A stretch of DNA of 64,000 nt from Hermodice carunculata (lineage: Eukaryota; Annelida; Polychaeta; Eunicida; Amphinomidae): positions 2,617,104 to 2,681,103 of the forward strand of contig OZ026614.1 of assembly GCA_964020975.1 (NCBI GenBank), written 5' to 3'. The translations under genes and the position numbers were made by a program. The notes beneath the pieces were generated by a model. That model ran no database searches and was not told the origin of the DNA. It saw only the letters and a program-made list of their open reading frames with translations. Positions 45,855 through 58,085 of this stretch are shown one piece after another; position 1 is the stretch's first letter; every line of letters begins with the position of its first letter.

Positions 45855-46085
45855 CCCTTAAAGTGCTAATCACTGCTATAGCTGCTTTCTCATTACCATT
45901 AAACATACAATGGTTAAAAGAGTCAAATTCCTCATGAAGATACCTTTCATTCAAATACCAGCACGCCTTGTCTGAAGCAAAATGTAGTCTTAGTCAACAG
46001 CTTTCCTCGGGAGACTTTGCGCGCAATGCGCGCAAAGTGTCCCGAGGAAAGCTGTTGACTCTATCTTAAATAAGCACTTTAAGGG
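45855..46085. mobile_element. TTAA-flanked hairpin MITE, 231 bp
   Basis: Flanks TTAT (45851-45854) and TTAA (46086-46089). Terminal inverted repeats CCCTTAAAGTGCT / AGCACTTTAAGGG with one mismatch. The centre is a near-perfect 69-bp palindrome (45992-46060). The left half is repeated, inverted, at 41078-41219. The TTAA target fits piggyBac-like elements. No coding capacity. Confidence 0.85.
45992..46060. repeat. Near-perfect 69-bp palindrome
   Basis: Two 34-bp arms around a single central base pair at 33 of 34 positions; the only mismatch is 46013 with 46039. The left arm begins AGTCAACAGCTTTCCTCGGG and the tip is rich in GCGC. It forms the centre of the enclosing MITE. Confidence 0.97.
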
Positions 46086-46828
46086 TTAACATGGTCAACT
46101 CAAAATAAACACCAGCATTTAATAAATTGATTGCCATAAGCTTATGTGGTAGAAAGGTGGAGATTTGTATGTAGCAGAAAGTTCTTCAACTTGGACAGTT
46201 TGATGTTATGTGTATTGACAGCATTGGTTCTGCTAATCTTAACTGGACACAGGTTTGAACTGACAACATGGCACAAAACAAAGGTGCTTCAAAGGCAAGG
46301 TTTGGTAAGAAACTGTGAAAAGTAAAAGCCACGCAAAGAAACAACACACACATATAAACTGAATCTTCAGGATATATAATGCAAAATTCACACCATTTTC
46401 ATACTTGAAAAGAAAAGAAAATTGGTACTTATTTCTTCATGTGAACTATAATTAGAAAACCAGTCACTTTGTGCACAAAGTCACCAATAAATCTTGCATC
46501 TTTGCTAAAGAAAAAAAACAAGTGTTCTTTCCAATCTCTGACAGAAACAAGGTCTAAAATAACATTGAATATAACAATGTCATTTTGTACTCTACTACAT
46601 GTAACTGCAGGTGTTAGTCAACCTTACATGTTCTCAAAACTTTGTGAAACTATGAAAGAGAAATCTGTGAAAAACATCCCTGTAAAAATCTGAGCCAAAT
46701 AATAAATATATAATAAAAACACCAAGCAAGACCAGTGAGGGGCAAGAAACTTAAGAGAAAGTGCCAAATACTAATTATGTCTGAATGACTTCCACTCTCT
46801 ATTCAATCAGTGTACAGAAGCTTTAGGT

Positions 46829-46829
<1 letters not shown>
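46086..46829. other. No recognised feature
   Basis: About 740 bp of AT-rich DNA. Short open frames without motifs. Confidence 0.45.
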
Positions 46830-46860
<31 letters not shown>

Positions 46861-46863
46861 TTC

Positions 46864-46929
<66 letters not shown>

Positions 46930-46998
46930 CTCTTTCTTTCTCTCTTTCTCCCTCCCTCCCTCCCTCCCTCCCTCCCTCTCTCTCTCTCTCTCTCCCTC

Positions 46999-47072
<74 letters not shown>
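46830..47072. repeat. CTTT/CCTT/CT microsatellite
   Basis: About 240 bp made of CTTT blocks around a CCCT and CT core (46950-46995). The blocks on the two sides are similar in length. Confidence 0.98.
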
Positions 47073-47073
<1 letters not shown>

Positions 47074-48559
47074 GACCTTTCAACTGCAGACTGGCTTAGA
47101 ATATCAGATTTAACACCATATTATCCCTTCTCAGATTCTCCATCATACAACACCAACTTATCCCGGCCAGATTGACCATGTTACCACAACACCTCTGTCC
47201 CTGTTTAGCAAGCATGACTTATCATAATCTAGTTCTTTAATGATACTTAACAAAGTAATTACTTCCCACCAAGACTTATCATGAACCTGCACAGTTTGCC
47301 AGTTAACTCAAGAAATGTCTCATTAACATACATTATTAACCCCTTCATCACCATTAGTCTTTATCATTAATAGAGTAACCGGGTAGAGTAATAGAGTATT
47401 GGGAAACAGGAACAACCGGCCCCCAGTGTGTAGAGTGGTCACAGACTGTGAGTGTATACCATGTCCTGTCAATGTGCTGTCATCCTATTGTCCTATATCC
47501 ACACTCATCTCTCTTCACATTTAACCCACCAAATTAGTGCAAAATGGGCCATTGGGTCAGCTGTAGTTAACATGTGATTTAATGGTTGTTGACCCCCCAT
47601 TTAGGGTGTACATGTTGTGGCTGGATGGAGGGGTGTGGTACTGTACAGTCATCATGGAAACGTGTTAGTCTACTACCTCAGAGAGCCAGCATCTCCATTG
47701 GTTCTCACAAATCTCTGGTAGTGACTGATGGCCCTTGCGTGGCCTATCTCAACCATCTTCAGGACACATAATCAAGTAGTCTCAAACTCCTATCAAATTC
47801 ATCTTAATTGAAAACCTATATTACTGATTGAAATCATGTAACATCTGGGTCGCCAGTGCTACTGTTGGAATACATTTAAGACACTTTTCATTGTCTTTCA
47901 TAAGTAGGGGGTAAGCATTTAATTCTTTTGTAAATAAAATCAAACAATTGGGGCTTGTGCAGTTCTCAATGGTATATGGACAAATGAATTTACAGGACTT
48001 GCCTTATCAAACACTGGCACAGTATTCGCTCCAGAGCACAATAAGCTCTGACAATGTGCTCTGTAGGACTGAGGACTGCATGGATATACATGAATATTGT
48101 TCACCAGACAATCACAATATTATAACATAAGGCCCACAAAAAAGTCACATAATTACATCAAGTTAACCTATGGAGCATAACAACTTGTATGAAACTTTTA
48201 TTCAATGTTTATTCTGCACACAACACACGTCACTCATGGTCTGTGAGCAGGCAAATGTGGAGCCTCGTTCCACATCCCTCCCCAAAATAAACATGAGGTC
48301 TGTGTGAACAGCCCGTCCTCAGTTGACACTGACAGTCAACCAATATCAGTCCCTCTCTAGTCGAGGAGGTGAGGATTTTGGAGAGGAAGTAAAACAGTAA
48401 ACAGGGCTGTCCAACTGGAGCATTGTAGCAAAATTTTGCTACAAAGCGCTTTAAAATTGCTACAGATTTTCTCATAAACAAGTGTTTCTTTTGTAAAGGA
48501 GTGTCAAAAATGCTACAAGGAAAGAAAATTTTGCAACAGATATTTTCAGCTGGACAGCA
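47073..48559. other. No recognised feature
   Basis: About 1.5 kb with short open frames only. A single CAGTGTGTAGAGTGGTCACA-type segment is unique in the window. Confidence 0.4.
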
Positions 48560-49590
48560 CTGGTAAATTTCCATTGCAATCCCAATTGACTTACATGGTA
48601 ATCAGTAGGAATGCACACATTAACTGACAGGTACCTGAATTGAAAAATTCATTAAAAATCAGGGCAACCATAGTACCATCACTAGTGAACATTTTTTTAA
48701 TCCTCCCATAAGCTACATTTCCAGCAATTTTAAGAATAATCTGACAGACACCTTTGCAGAAAAAGTCAAAAATAGTCTTAACACACAAAAATTCAGAAAG
48801 AAATAGAAAAACATTGCAGTGCCACTTGTTAAACAATGTCTAGGGGTCCCCAGAACTGTCTCCAAGGAATTTCACTGCAATTGGCTGAGTGGAGAGAAGA
48901 TTTGTTAAGATTTTGCAACAAAAATGAACCCAAAAATCATACAAAATATAAAAATCAATGGAGCATGACCATTTGAACAAATTTAGTTGAGTCCCATCCA
49001 AGGTATGTCTCTACCATGTTTGAAGTGAATCTGGTTCACAGATTTGGAGAAGTAAAAATATGAATTTCTGTTGCAATCCCCATTGACTTATATGAATCAA
49101 TTGGAATGTATGCGTTAACCATCAGGTACCCAAATTGAAGTATTTGTTAAAAATCAGGGATCAAGAGTATCGCCACCTGCTGTATATATTTGTTGAACCC
49201 TCCCACAAGCTACACTTCCACCCAGTTACAGAACAATCTAAGTGACAGTGTCGGAAAGGAATCAGAAAATAAAGAATACAGAAATTTCATATAAAATGAA
49301 AAAAAAATAAAACAAAAAAAAACACAGCCCAACCTGTTGAACAAATTAAGATCTGGGTGTCTCCAGAAGTGTCCCATGCAATTTTAAAGCAATTAGCCGT
49401 GCAGTTTTGGAGAACAAGATTTTCTAAAATTTTGCCACAAAATGAGCCACAAAATTCATAACAAATCAAAAAATCATTGGAGCGTAAGTATAATAATTTG
49501 CTAAGGACCCACTCAAGGTACATCCACCAACTTTCACGTAAATCCAGCTGATGGTTTTTGAGGAGCAGTAAAAAATATGAATTGTATACA
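48560..49590. repeat. Two tandem copies of module Y (about 510 bp each)
   Basis: Copy one starts AAATTTCCATTGCAATCCCA at 48565 and copy two GAATTTCTGTTGCAATCCCC at 49070. Each runs through AAAAATCAGGG, CCTCCCA.AAGCTACA, CACACAAAAA or AAATTTCA, CCAGAA.TGTC and GGAGCATGACC or GGAGCGTAAGT, and ends GGAGAAGTAAAA or GGAGCAGTAAAA. The end of one joins directly to the start of the next. Confidence 0.75.
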
Positions 49591-49774
49591 GACGGCCACT
49601 TCCACTGTGCAGGGATGAAGGACCATCCTACAGCCTCAGCTGACTGACAAACTGGTAGGTGACATCTGCTGGTGGCATCTGCTGGGCAGGCTCCCTCTGC
49701 CAAGGCATGTCCCCCCATTACAACCAACTTTTTACTGGAACATGTTGAAAGCCCCCACCCCTATGTATATCTAA

Positions 49775-50030
49775 GGGATAGTTCAACATTATCATCATTT
49801 TTTAATCAGTAATTAGGGTAATAAATTTCATGACCCCCCTCCCTCCCCCCAAAATTAGTATTTTAAATATGATTTTTTCCAAAAAAATTACAGCAAAATT
49901 GCAGAAAACAGGCCAAAAATTGACCATCTTTTTCCATATCCTGTGAAAGTGTACAGGCCCATTTAACCCCTTTTCCCCTTGCGTACAGTAAGTACTAATT
50001 CAAAAAATGATGAAAATGTTGAACCATCCC
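49775..50030. mobile_element. GGGAT-ended MITE, 256 bp
   Basis: Terminal inverted repeats of about 40 bp: left GGGATAGTTCAACATTATCA TCATTTTTTAAT; right, read inverted, GGGATGGTTCAACATTTTCA TCATTTTTTGAAT. The interior shares many strings with the copy in cyclin D intron 2. Non-coding; superfamily uncertain. Confidence 0.8.
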
Positions 50031-50453
50031 CCAAAAGAAGAAGTCCATCACACATTGATGGCTGTGAGCATCACCAGACCCCGTGGCTGACACCTTGCCC
50101 CCCACAGGGTTTCTGAGAGTTGTGCTGCCCTTTACCTTAAGTGATACTCCTTTAACCATCGATCTTCCAATGACAGTATGTGAAAGAAGTGAATACTTAC
50201 AGAGCCATTAAAAAACTGAAAAAGAAAAGAAAAAAAATCTTATGCATCAGCCAGCCTATGATGATCACACACATGCAATTTGACACAGAATATCACAACA
50301 ACAGTTACTGTTCAGAGATTAATGTTTATGATAATGATTCCAGGTGATTCTCCGGTGTTTTTAGCATATCCAAATTCAGCGAGATTTCTCACTTTATGAT
50401 TAGTTGATTCTACTTGGCATTCATTGGGGAGTTGCATCTTGGTGTCTGGGGAG

Positions 50454-50548
50454 AACCTGTTTGCCTGCAAAGCAGACCAAGTTCCATGTTACTACACTTG
50501 CAGAGTAGACAAAATACACAGCTTGTGTCTGCTTTGGAGGCAAAGAAG
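50454..50548. repeat. Small hairpin repeat of about 95 bp, copy 1
   Basis: Ends TTTGCCTGCAAAGCAGACC and GTCTGCTTTGGAGGCAAAG are inverted copies of each other. The interior reads GTTACTACACTTGCAGAGTA GACAAAATACACAGC. A second copy lies at 54616-54712. No target duplication was recognised. Confidence 0.75.
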
Positions 50549-52864
50549 CTGTAGACCAATGCTCTACCTTAACACTGCTATCTTGACTGTAAGACTCTTG
50601 TTTTGGAAACTTCAAAAGTTGTTTACATGATGGGATTTTAAGACTAAGCTTTCCTTTGTTCCCATGTCCTTGTCATTGGGCTCTGCCAGTCCCATACCTG
50701 TGGTATATCAACACCACGGTATGCCACTCTGGGATCCAGGTTAATATCTCACACAATGTCGAAAATGACCGTAAACATTCCTCAAGACTTTTGGCTAAGA
50801 ACTTCACTTTGGTGTTGTGGTGGTTCAGAGACTGCTAAGTAGCTCTGTATCTTCACATTGCTGATTCTTTGTAAATAAGCACAGAGTATACGGCTGATTT
50901 TGTCCAGTCATTTCTCAAAAAAAGGGACATATTCTGCTTTTCACTTTCTTTATTAAAAACTTGCATGACCGAGAGTACAGATTCATAAAACATTTGATGG
51001 GTCTCTGTGAAGCTGATGAGCATTTTGTCTTACCTAATAAGACATGTCAGCACCTGAAGAGCCTATACTAACAATAATGCTTTTCTTGAAGAAGAATATG
51101 CATCAAGGACTTCAATTCACAGTATGCATATTAACTTCCTGCCACAAAGCACAGGTTTGACACCTGGCGATCACAGGGGACGTGCGGGTTGCATCACTGT
51201 CACAAACAGGCCATATGCGCATTTCTCACAAAATTGGCATTTTTTGAGATGTTTAAGTTCACAAATGCCAAACTGGTATTCGTCTAGTACTTCCCGAGCC
51301 ATATATAAGAAAAACCTCCATATGCCTTTAATAAGTATTCTGTATTTCCAAAATATTAGTAATATTCCGCTTGTCCCCACAGGTACCGACCCCTATCTTG
51401 AAATATCTCACCAAGCGAGACTAGGCAATCAGGTATGCAGTTGCGGTGGGAATTTAATATGCATCTCTCCTATTGTGATCACACTCTGCAGTCACTTTGT
51501 TTTGTTGTACTTTTATTTTTACTAAGTTCACTCATTGCACAAAATTGTGCAAATAAAACCACAATAGAACACTACTTGGGTATAGGTTTACCAGAATCAA
51601 TGTCTATAACAGTGAAATTTAAACTACAGCTAAATACCTGAATGTAAAAACTGTGAAAATTTAAACCCACGAAAGTAACTGCATCTCTGGTAATATTTCC
51701 AACTTCTGATTTTATTGGTGCTCTATGTGAACTACTACAACAGGTGAATGCTTTAAACAGGGCTTGCTGTCATTAAAGTTAATTCTAATTGTCTTCCAGG
51801 CCCAAATCCTTCTCTAATGAAATCTGAATGTCAAACTCGTAATTTGTTGACATTTAACCTGTTTTGATAGCTCCATATGCTAAGAGACCCCATGGGTCCT
51901 CCAGTGAGTCTTATTTGTACAGTAGCCTCTTGTCTTAACCCTTGATATTCCATGTTGACTATATTTGTGTGATAGCCCCCAGCAGCCCTGTGTAAACACT
52001 GGCTATGCACCCCTTTTGAGGGTGTTTGTTTACCCTACCCTTGGCAGTGTGCACTCAGACTCATTAGCAGCCTTGTCTTGTGCCCAAAAACAACTCGCAG
52101 TTTTTCCCTTTGATGTCACAGGTGCTAGGCTTTCAGAGATGTTCCTAAACCTGTGCTTGATACTAAAATATGTTTGTAATGATCAATCCACCCACAAACT
52201 GTTTGACTTGTTGACTTTTCAATTAGACTGGCTTTGGGTTTCATCAATCAACTTATGTATGATGCATTTACATCCTGCCTGAATGTGAGAAATAAGTCCC
52301 ACTTGGATATGAAAGAGTTTTATTCCAAGTCCCTGGTCCCACAAACACTTTCAAATTAATCAGAATACAAGCTCATTTAACACAATTGCAGGGAAATAAT
52401 GAGTAAGTTCAGCTGTTTCTGTTTTCTTTTGTGTGTGTGTGTTGTTTTTTTTTTTTTTTTTTTTGGTTTTGTTTTGTTTTTTGTTTTGTTTTGTTGGTTT
52501 CTTTGTTTGAGCAGCCATGGTCTTGTGGCTTGCCCACAACACAGACCCTGTTTTTCATTGTCTCTGATATTGTATTATAATATAATGTGTAAGGCAACTG
52601 ATCATCCTACCAGTCTTGCCTGGGTGGAAGACAGTCTTGCCTGTGTGGCAGACAGTCAGACTCAAACCATACAATTTTAATCCCTCCATAGTTGTTTATT
52701 GAACCCTAGGCTTGGGGAAAAAAGTTACATCAAGGTAAAATAACATACATTTGTATTATAAAGCAACATTATTGTGAATATTAAATTGATGGATAAGAGC
52801 AAATATGCTTTAAGTGAGGTAGTAGTTTGACCCACAATATTCTGTGTTCACTTATGTCTATTAA
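50549..52864. other. No gene; one MITE fragment and a T/G-rich tract
   Basis: A minus-oriented half copy of the 5490-type MITE lies at 51609-51681 (read inverted: TTTAAATTTTCACAGTTTTT ACATTCAGG). A T-rich tract with GTGTGTGTG is at 52428-52505. The rest shows short open frames only. Confidence 0.5.
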
Positions 52865-53091
52865 CACTTTCCCCCTTAAACCAGCCAAAGCCAGCTGGGG
52901 GTCAAATGTCATCTGCCTCAGTGTTTTTCGCTAATTTCAACAGCAATGCCAAAAAAGTTGACTGAGAATTATGAACAAAACCAATCAAGCTCACATGCCC
53001 CAGGTAAACAGCTTCCGTTGGCATTGGCTGGGCACTTAACTCATGCCAAGGAAAGCTGTTTACTCAGGCTTTAAATTCAAGGGGGAAAGGG
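52865..53091. mobile_element. TTAA-flanked hairpin MITE, 227 bp
   Basis: Left flank TTAA (52861-52864), right flank TTCA. Terminal inverted repeats CACTTTCCCCCTT / AAGGGGGAAAGGG with one mismatch. An internal hairpin at 53004-53063 has arms GTAAACAGCTTCCGTTGGCA and TGCCAAGGAAAGCTGTTTAC. The arm core ACAGCTTTCCTTGG matches ACAGCTTTCCTCGG in the 45855 element. Confidence 0.8.
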
Positions 53092-54615
53092 TTCAAGTTG
53101 GGAGATGAGATTACCGGAGATTACCAACATCATCAGCCACTATCAACATATTGGTGACTTGGTCATGTGACAAATGTTCTCCTGGAATCCAGTCTGCAGA
53201 GCTTGCCTTTTCCATCACTGAGAGCTATGTTCAGAAATCATAGGCCCCACTAGAATACTGTGAGCAAACAAAACCTCCTCCTGCTGGATATTTCTCAAAT
53301 GACTAACGATTATAACAGGGGATAAGACAACTGGGCAAGCCATGCACATTATTGTGGATTCCTTTTGATCTCTCTGGGATCACTGTAACCGAGGGCCACT
53401 CTTCACTCTTATCATCAAATCATCTCAAGTTATAGTGACTCCTGTAATCTGGGTAACTCCAATAAGAAAACTGAGCTCTTCATAATTTATGTCAGATGTT
53501 CTTGTCCATCTACATGATCTACGGGCTCCTGACTAACAATGTACCCAGTAATCTGTCTGTATATTTTACCCACACTCACCAAAGACCCTCTGTTCCCCCA
53601 TAAGCTAAATATTATTGGATGGACAGGAGCCCACCCACAGTGCCTGACTTTACTCTGATATTATGAGTGTAGTCTTATTACACAATTCTGCTTGTACAAG
53701 TCAAAGACTTTTCTTTCATAAACTTCTCATTTAGAAGTGACAAACATCAAAGAGTAGCTGGTCTTTACTTTGTTATTGTTCCTCCCAGTGTTTACTGTTC
53801 ATCTGTCGCTATTGTCTTTGTTAATCACTGTCTCTTTCTTTGTCAATTGCATTGAAAGCACCGGGCACTGAGAGGCCACCGCGACATTCCATCTGCTAAG
53901 TCATGGACAAAATATCTCTTAACTTTTATTCACATTGTGCAAGTGTGGATGGGAAGTACAATATGAGGTATTTGTATATCAGGTATTTGTATATCAGGTA
54001 TTTGTTTTTCCTTTCATGAAGGGCCGTGTATTGTGGTGTATGTGAGACAGGTCCTGGCTACCTGCCTGTATTGACTGCCCTCACTGGCCAGGCAGGCAGC
54101 TGTAGCTGACACAGTCCCTGACTTTGTGGTTAATCCATCACAACGGTGACTATAGCACTCCTTTGATCTTCCTTTTGACTTTCTTAGCAAGCAGTCATTA
54201 ACACAGGTGAAATCTTCTGCATCACTGAAAATTAGTGAAGAATTAATTTTGTTGATGACTGACTTGTCTCACCTGCAGCGGTGACTTACAACAGAGGATG
54301 AGGGAAGGCGTCAGCGTGCAGTGAACACGGCAGTGAACACGGCTTGTAGAAATAAGGTGCACAATCCACCTGCAGTTATACAAGAGACCACACATCCCCG
54401 ACTTTGTAACAACATTCCTGTCACTTTTAAGCCTAAGCAGTTTGATATTTTACTTCCTGTTTACCTCTGAAATCTTGAATATATTATTTTGATACAAAGT
54501 TAGAGTGAGCTGTTCATCAGTTGTACTTTTTAGTCGTTGTGTTGATGAGTGAGGCAAGGAAGACGTATAACTTCTAGGTCCATACCAGGCAGACAGTATT
54601 CAAACTGCCACCAAG
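53092..54615. other. No gene; one short tandem repeat
   Basis: GAGGTATTTGTATATCA is repeated three times with changes at 53964-54008. Nothing else was recognised. Confidence 0.5.
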
Positions 54616-54712
54616 GCTTGCCTTGCCTGCAAAGTAGACCAAATTCCGTGTCACTACACCCAGTGGAGTAGACAAAATACGCAGCTTGGATCTACTTTGG
54701 AGGCAAAGTCGT
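54616..54712. repeat. Small hairpin repeat of about 95 bp, copy 2
   Basis: Same family and orientation as 50454-50548: CTTGCCTGCAAAGTAGACCA ... CACTACACC ... GGAGTAGACAAAATACGCAG ... CTACTTTGGAGGCAAAG, with end inverted repeats of about 17 bp. Confidence 0.75.
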
Positions 54713-54867
54713 GCCTTAAAAGCTGCAAATATCATTGCTTTTCTTTTTTTTCCCCCCTCTTGCCTTATAACACTAGTCATGAAGTACAGACCTATCAAGG
54801 TTGGCTCAGAAGGCAACACCAAGGCTTACTTGAGGAACTGCTAAATCGGCCACCCGTGAGCTATGGG

Positions 54868-54945
54868 CTGGGTCGAGCAGGCAAGTGGCAAGCATGCTGA
54901 CTGTCCAGCAGGCAAGCAGGATGGGTGTGTCCTTCTGAAACCTCC
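54868..54945. repeat. GCAGGCAAG repeat, inverted relative to 57965
   Basis: Read on the minus strand it gives GGACACACCCATCCTGCTTG CCTGCTGGACAGTCAGCATG CTTGCCACTTGCCTGCT. This matches the plus strand of 57965-58085. Confidence 0.7.
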
Positions 54946-55339
54946 TGTCTTCACCTGATAGCAGAGACATACATCTGAAGGCATGTCTGCTTATGCTGAT
55001 CATATCATTTTAACATTAAATCTTCCTTTCTCTTCCTGTTCTAAATCTTACAGATGGACAAAACATTTCAGGGCAGACAGACCTTTTTTTACCACAGCCT
55101 TCAGTTATGCTCTTCATGTTGATAGGGGTCATCCCAGGGTGTCAGTAAAGCAATGCCTCACAGTATAGATCCTCTCAAATTAAACTATTGATGAAAATAG
55201 CGTTCAGAGAATGGATTACCCTTAGCACCAACAATCTTTTTTTTTTTTTTTCAATTCTGCATTTCTTTTTTTGAGATGTCACAGTAGAACACTTTACATG
55301 CAATTTTCACATTGTTGTCTATGAAATGAAAGAAGGATT

Positions 55340-55870
55340 TTATTCTTGTCTAGATATTATGGTAACATTGTCCACTTGTGCGCCACTCAGAAGGCCTTCA
55401 AATAAATACTTCCAAAGTTTCATAACAAGTTTAAAAATAATCAGAGAAACTGAGATGATCTTGAAAAAAAATACTTTAAAGTTTTATAAAAAGTTTATTA
55501 ATACAAAGAGGAAGCTGGTTTTAAATAGGAACCTATCTGGTCCATCACAAGATGCATCTCTGACAAAAATTTGGTAAAGCTGCCATCAAATATTTTTTGA
55601 GATATCGAGGTAATGTCACCACGGTTGATGCCACTCAGATGGCCTTCAAATAAATACATTAAAAGTTTTATAAAAAGTTTGAAGTTAAAAACTATCAGAG
55701 GAAGCTAGTTTTCAATAGTAACCTGGTCCATCATCAGGTTCCTTTGTGACAAAAATTTGATACGGCTGCAGTGAATATTTGTTGAGATATTGCTATAACC
55801 TCAACAAGACGGATGGATCACAAAGGGGATGACAATACCCCTCAGCACTTTATATGCCAAATGTAAGGAA
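55340..55870. repeat. Tandem repeat of about 245 bp, two copies, with a GACGGATGGATC tail
   Basis: Both units share GCCACTCAGA.GGCCTTCAAA TAAATAC, AAGTTTTATAAAAAGTTT, GAGGAAGCT.GTTTT.AATAG, ATCTGGTCCATCA and GACAAAAATTTG. The second ends AAGACGGATGGATCACAAAG GGGATGACAATACCCCTCAG, the same tail type as near 4600. Confidence 0.75.
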
Positions 55871-57964
55871 ACTAAGAAGAGATCTCAGCTCTGCTGACAT
55901 ACTGCAGTCTTCAAATAAACATCATGCCTTGTAGCAAGAAGGGGAGAATCTACCTCCTCCTTTGGAGGATTCACTTGGGCTGTCAATGGTATTCCCAGCA
56001 GTCTCCAAGCATAGTATCCCAACATACTATGCTCATTGTGCAGTGAGCTGAGTACCTGCCTACCTGCTGCCAGCCATTGCCCCCTCAGCTCTTGTTTTCA
56101 GAAGCTCACTCTGCATAATTAATGGTCGGTGTTATCTAGCCACACCCACAATGCTAACATATGCCCAATGTGTCCTAATTTACACTTTGAGGCATAAAAA
56201 CATAATGAATTAAAGAAGAAGCAATTAAGAATAAGATAGTCTAACAATCTTCTTTAAAAATGGGCTGTCTGTAGACAGAAGGATACTTGCCATCTGCCTG
56301 GGATCCAGTCTCCTGATTTATGTCATAATTACAAGTATGGCCTGATGGCTCTTTGATGTCCAGGAAACCCACTAATTGGACAGATCTTCAGTATCAGATT
56401 CCAGTTACTTTCTGAGGTTTGTTTTTCATCAGACAAGTTGGGGATCATAGTGACAGCCTAAATAATCAGATTGGAAGAAACAATATACTGAGGGACTACC
56501 TGAGGATAGGCTAGATCCACTGGTGCTCTGATCAGCTTGGACCACCACTTCCCCCTCTATCCACACTGCACACCCATCTGATTAAACAAATACAGCTCTT
56601 GTTCCCCTTTTTGATTTCTAAAAACTATATCTCTTGCTGTCATATGGATTTATAAAATTATTACCATTTTCTTATACTTATACAGGCAATTTTATGGAAA
56701 AAAAGCATTCACTATGTAAGACATGTAAATTGTAAAATCACTGTATCTAGTGGCTGTGGGACGTTATTTTGCAACAGGTATGAACAGTTAAGCAGGCAAC
56801 ATGGACAGTGACTAAACTAAATTAATACACATCTGTAAAATGTGGCAAGTCAAGTTATAATTAGTCTTTTCCATGTTGTATCAGACAGGAAATCAGTAGG
56901 GAATACCTGTGTAATTATGGACTAACCACACAGTGGGGGGCACCAGAAGATACCCCTGTCACCCCTCCACTTCCTCTCTTGTCCCTGTCAGATGATATGC
57001 TCTGTCCTCTCTCTCTCCCCCATCCCCCTGCACAAATTATATACAAGTCCTCCAAATGATAGTCTATTCAAAATGACTTTATAATTTAATGCAAAGATTG
57101 TGCAACACTTGGGAGATATCATGTAGGTGGTGGTAATTGGGGTGCAGTGGACCATAGTCAAACAATGGACTGACAAGTCACTTTGTCTTGTAGTGTAAGG
57201 ACTGATCCCTGATGTACATAAATCATCCTCCATTTAACTGTATCTATCATATGCAAGGTCAGGACTAATTTGGATGTCTGCTCCCTGTATTAGTTGCAAT
57301 TGAATTGTCTTTGACCTTAGGGTAAAATGTCTTCATTTGATTAAAAAAAAAAAAAGAAAGAAAAAAAGAAAAAAAAAGGAAGAAAGAAAAAAAAAATTCC
57401 TGTTAAAATACTGTAGAATGTCTTAATGTATTACATTAAACTAGCAAAAATATGGATTGCGCTATAAAAATATATTCACCTGCTAAATAGACGATCTTCA
57501 ATTTCACTCAACCAGAGTGAACAAAATACACTGAGGATGCCCAACATTTCTGTTCTCATTAAATGTGCCACTAAAGCCCATGAAAACATTTTTGGATCAA
57601 CTCGGAGATGGATGCATGTATTTGTTCTTGAATGAATGAATCTACAGTGTGTGAGCCACAGACGAGCACCATGTTGTCTTACTGTTATAAGCATAACTAA
57701 AACCCCAGTAGGACTGGTCTAATAATACAACTGTATAGCACTAACTTCTAACCCTCTACCAGGTTCCTAGCTTTGGAAACATTGTCTTCAAAAATGGTAT
57801 AGAAGACTTACGAGGCAGGCAAAACAGGCAGAATGTTTGCCTGCCAGTGTTTCCAAGGTCCTGGGCATTGAATTCTGAATCAGTCAGTATGAACTCCCTG
57901 CACTGTTTTTCCATCCAGATCTCAAACAGTCAATTTGTTATCATGTTGTCTGAAAAGCAAAAGC
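55871..57964. other. No gene recognised
   Basis: About 2.1 kb of short open frames. An A-rich tract with G interruptions lies at 57339-57397. Confidence 0.45.
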
Positions 57965-58085
57965 ATTTTGGAGGGACACATCCTTCCTGCTTGCCTGATA
58001 GACAGTCAACACGCTTGCCACTTGCCTGCTGGACAGACAGCATGCTTGCCACTTGCCTGCTGAACAGTCAGCATGCTTCCAAGTA
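57965..58085. repeat. Tandem repeat of about 32 bp, three copies, with TTGCCTGCT
   Basis: CGCTTGCCACTTGCCTGCTG GACAGACAGCATG is repeated, preceded by a diverged copy with TGCTTGCCTGATAGACAGTC. The whole block is the inverted relative of 54868-54945. Confidence 0.8.

Noticed and set aside
54983-55060. YADHIILTLNL, resembling the YADD motif of reverse transcriptases
   Set aside because: The second catalytic Asp is His, and none of the flanking reverse transcriptase motifs can be read around it. Chance is likely.
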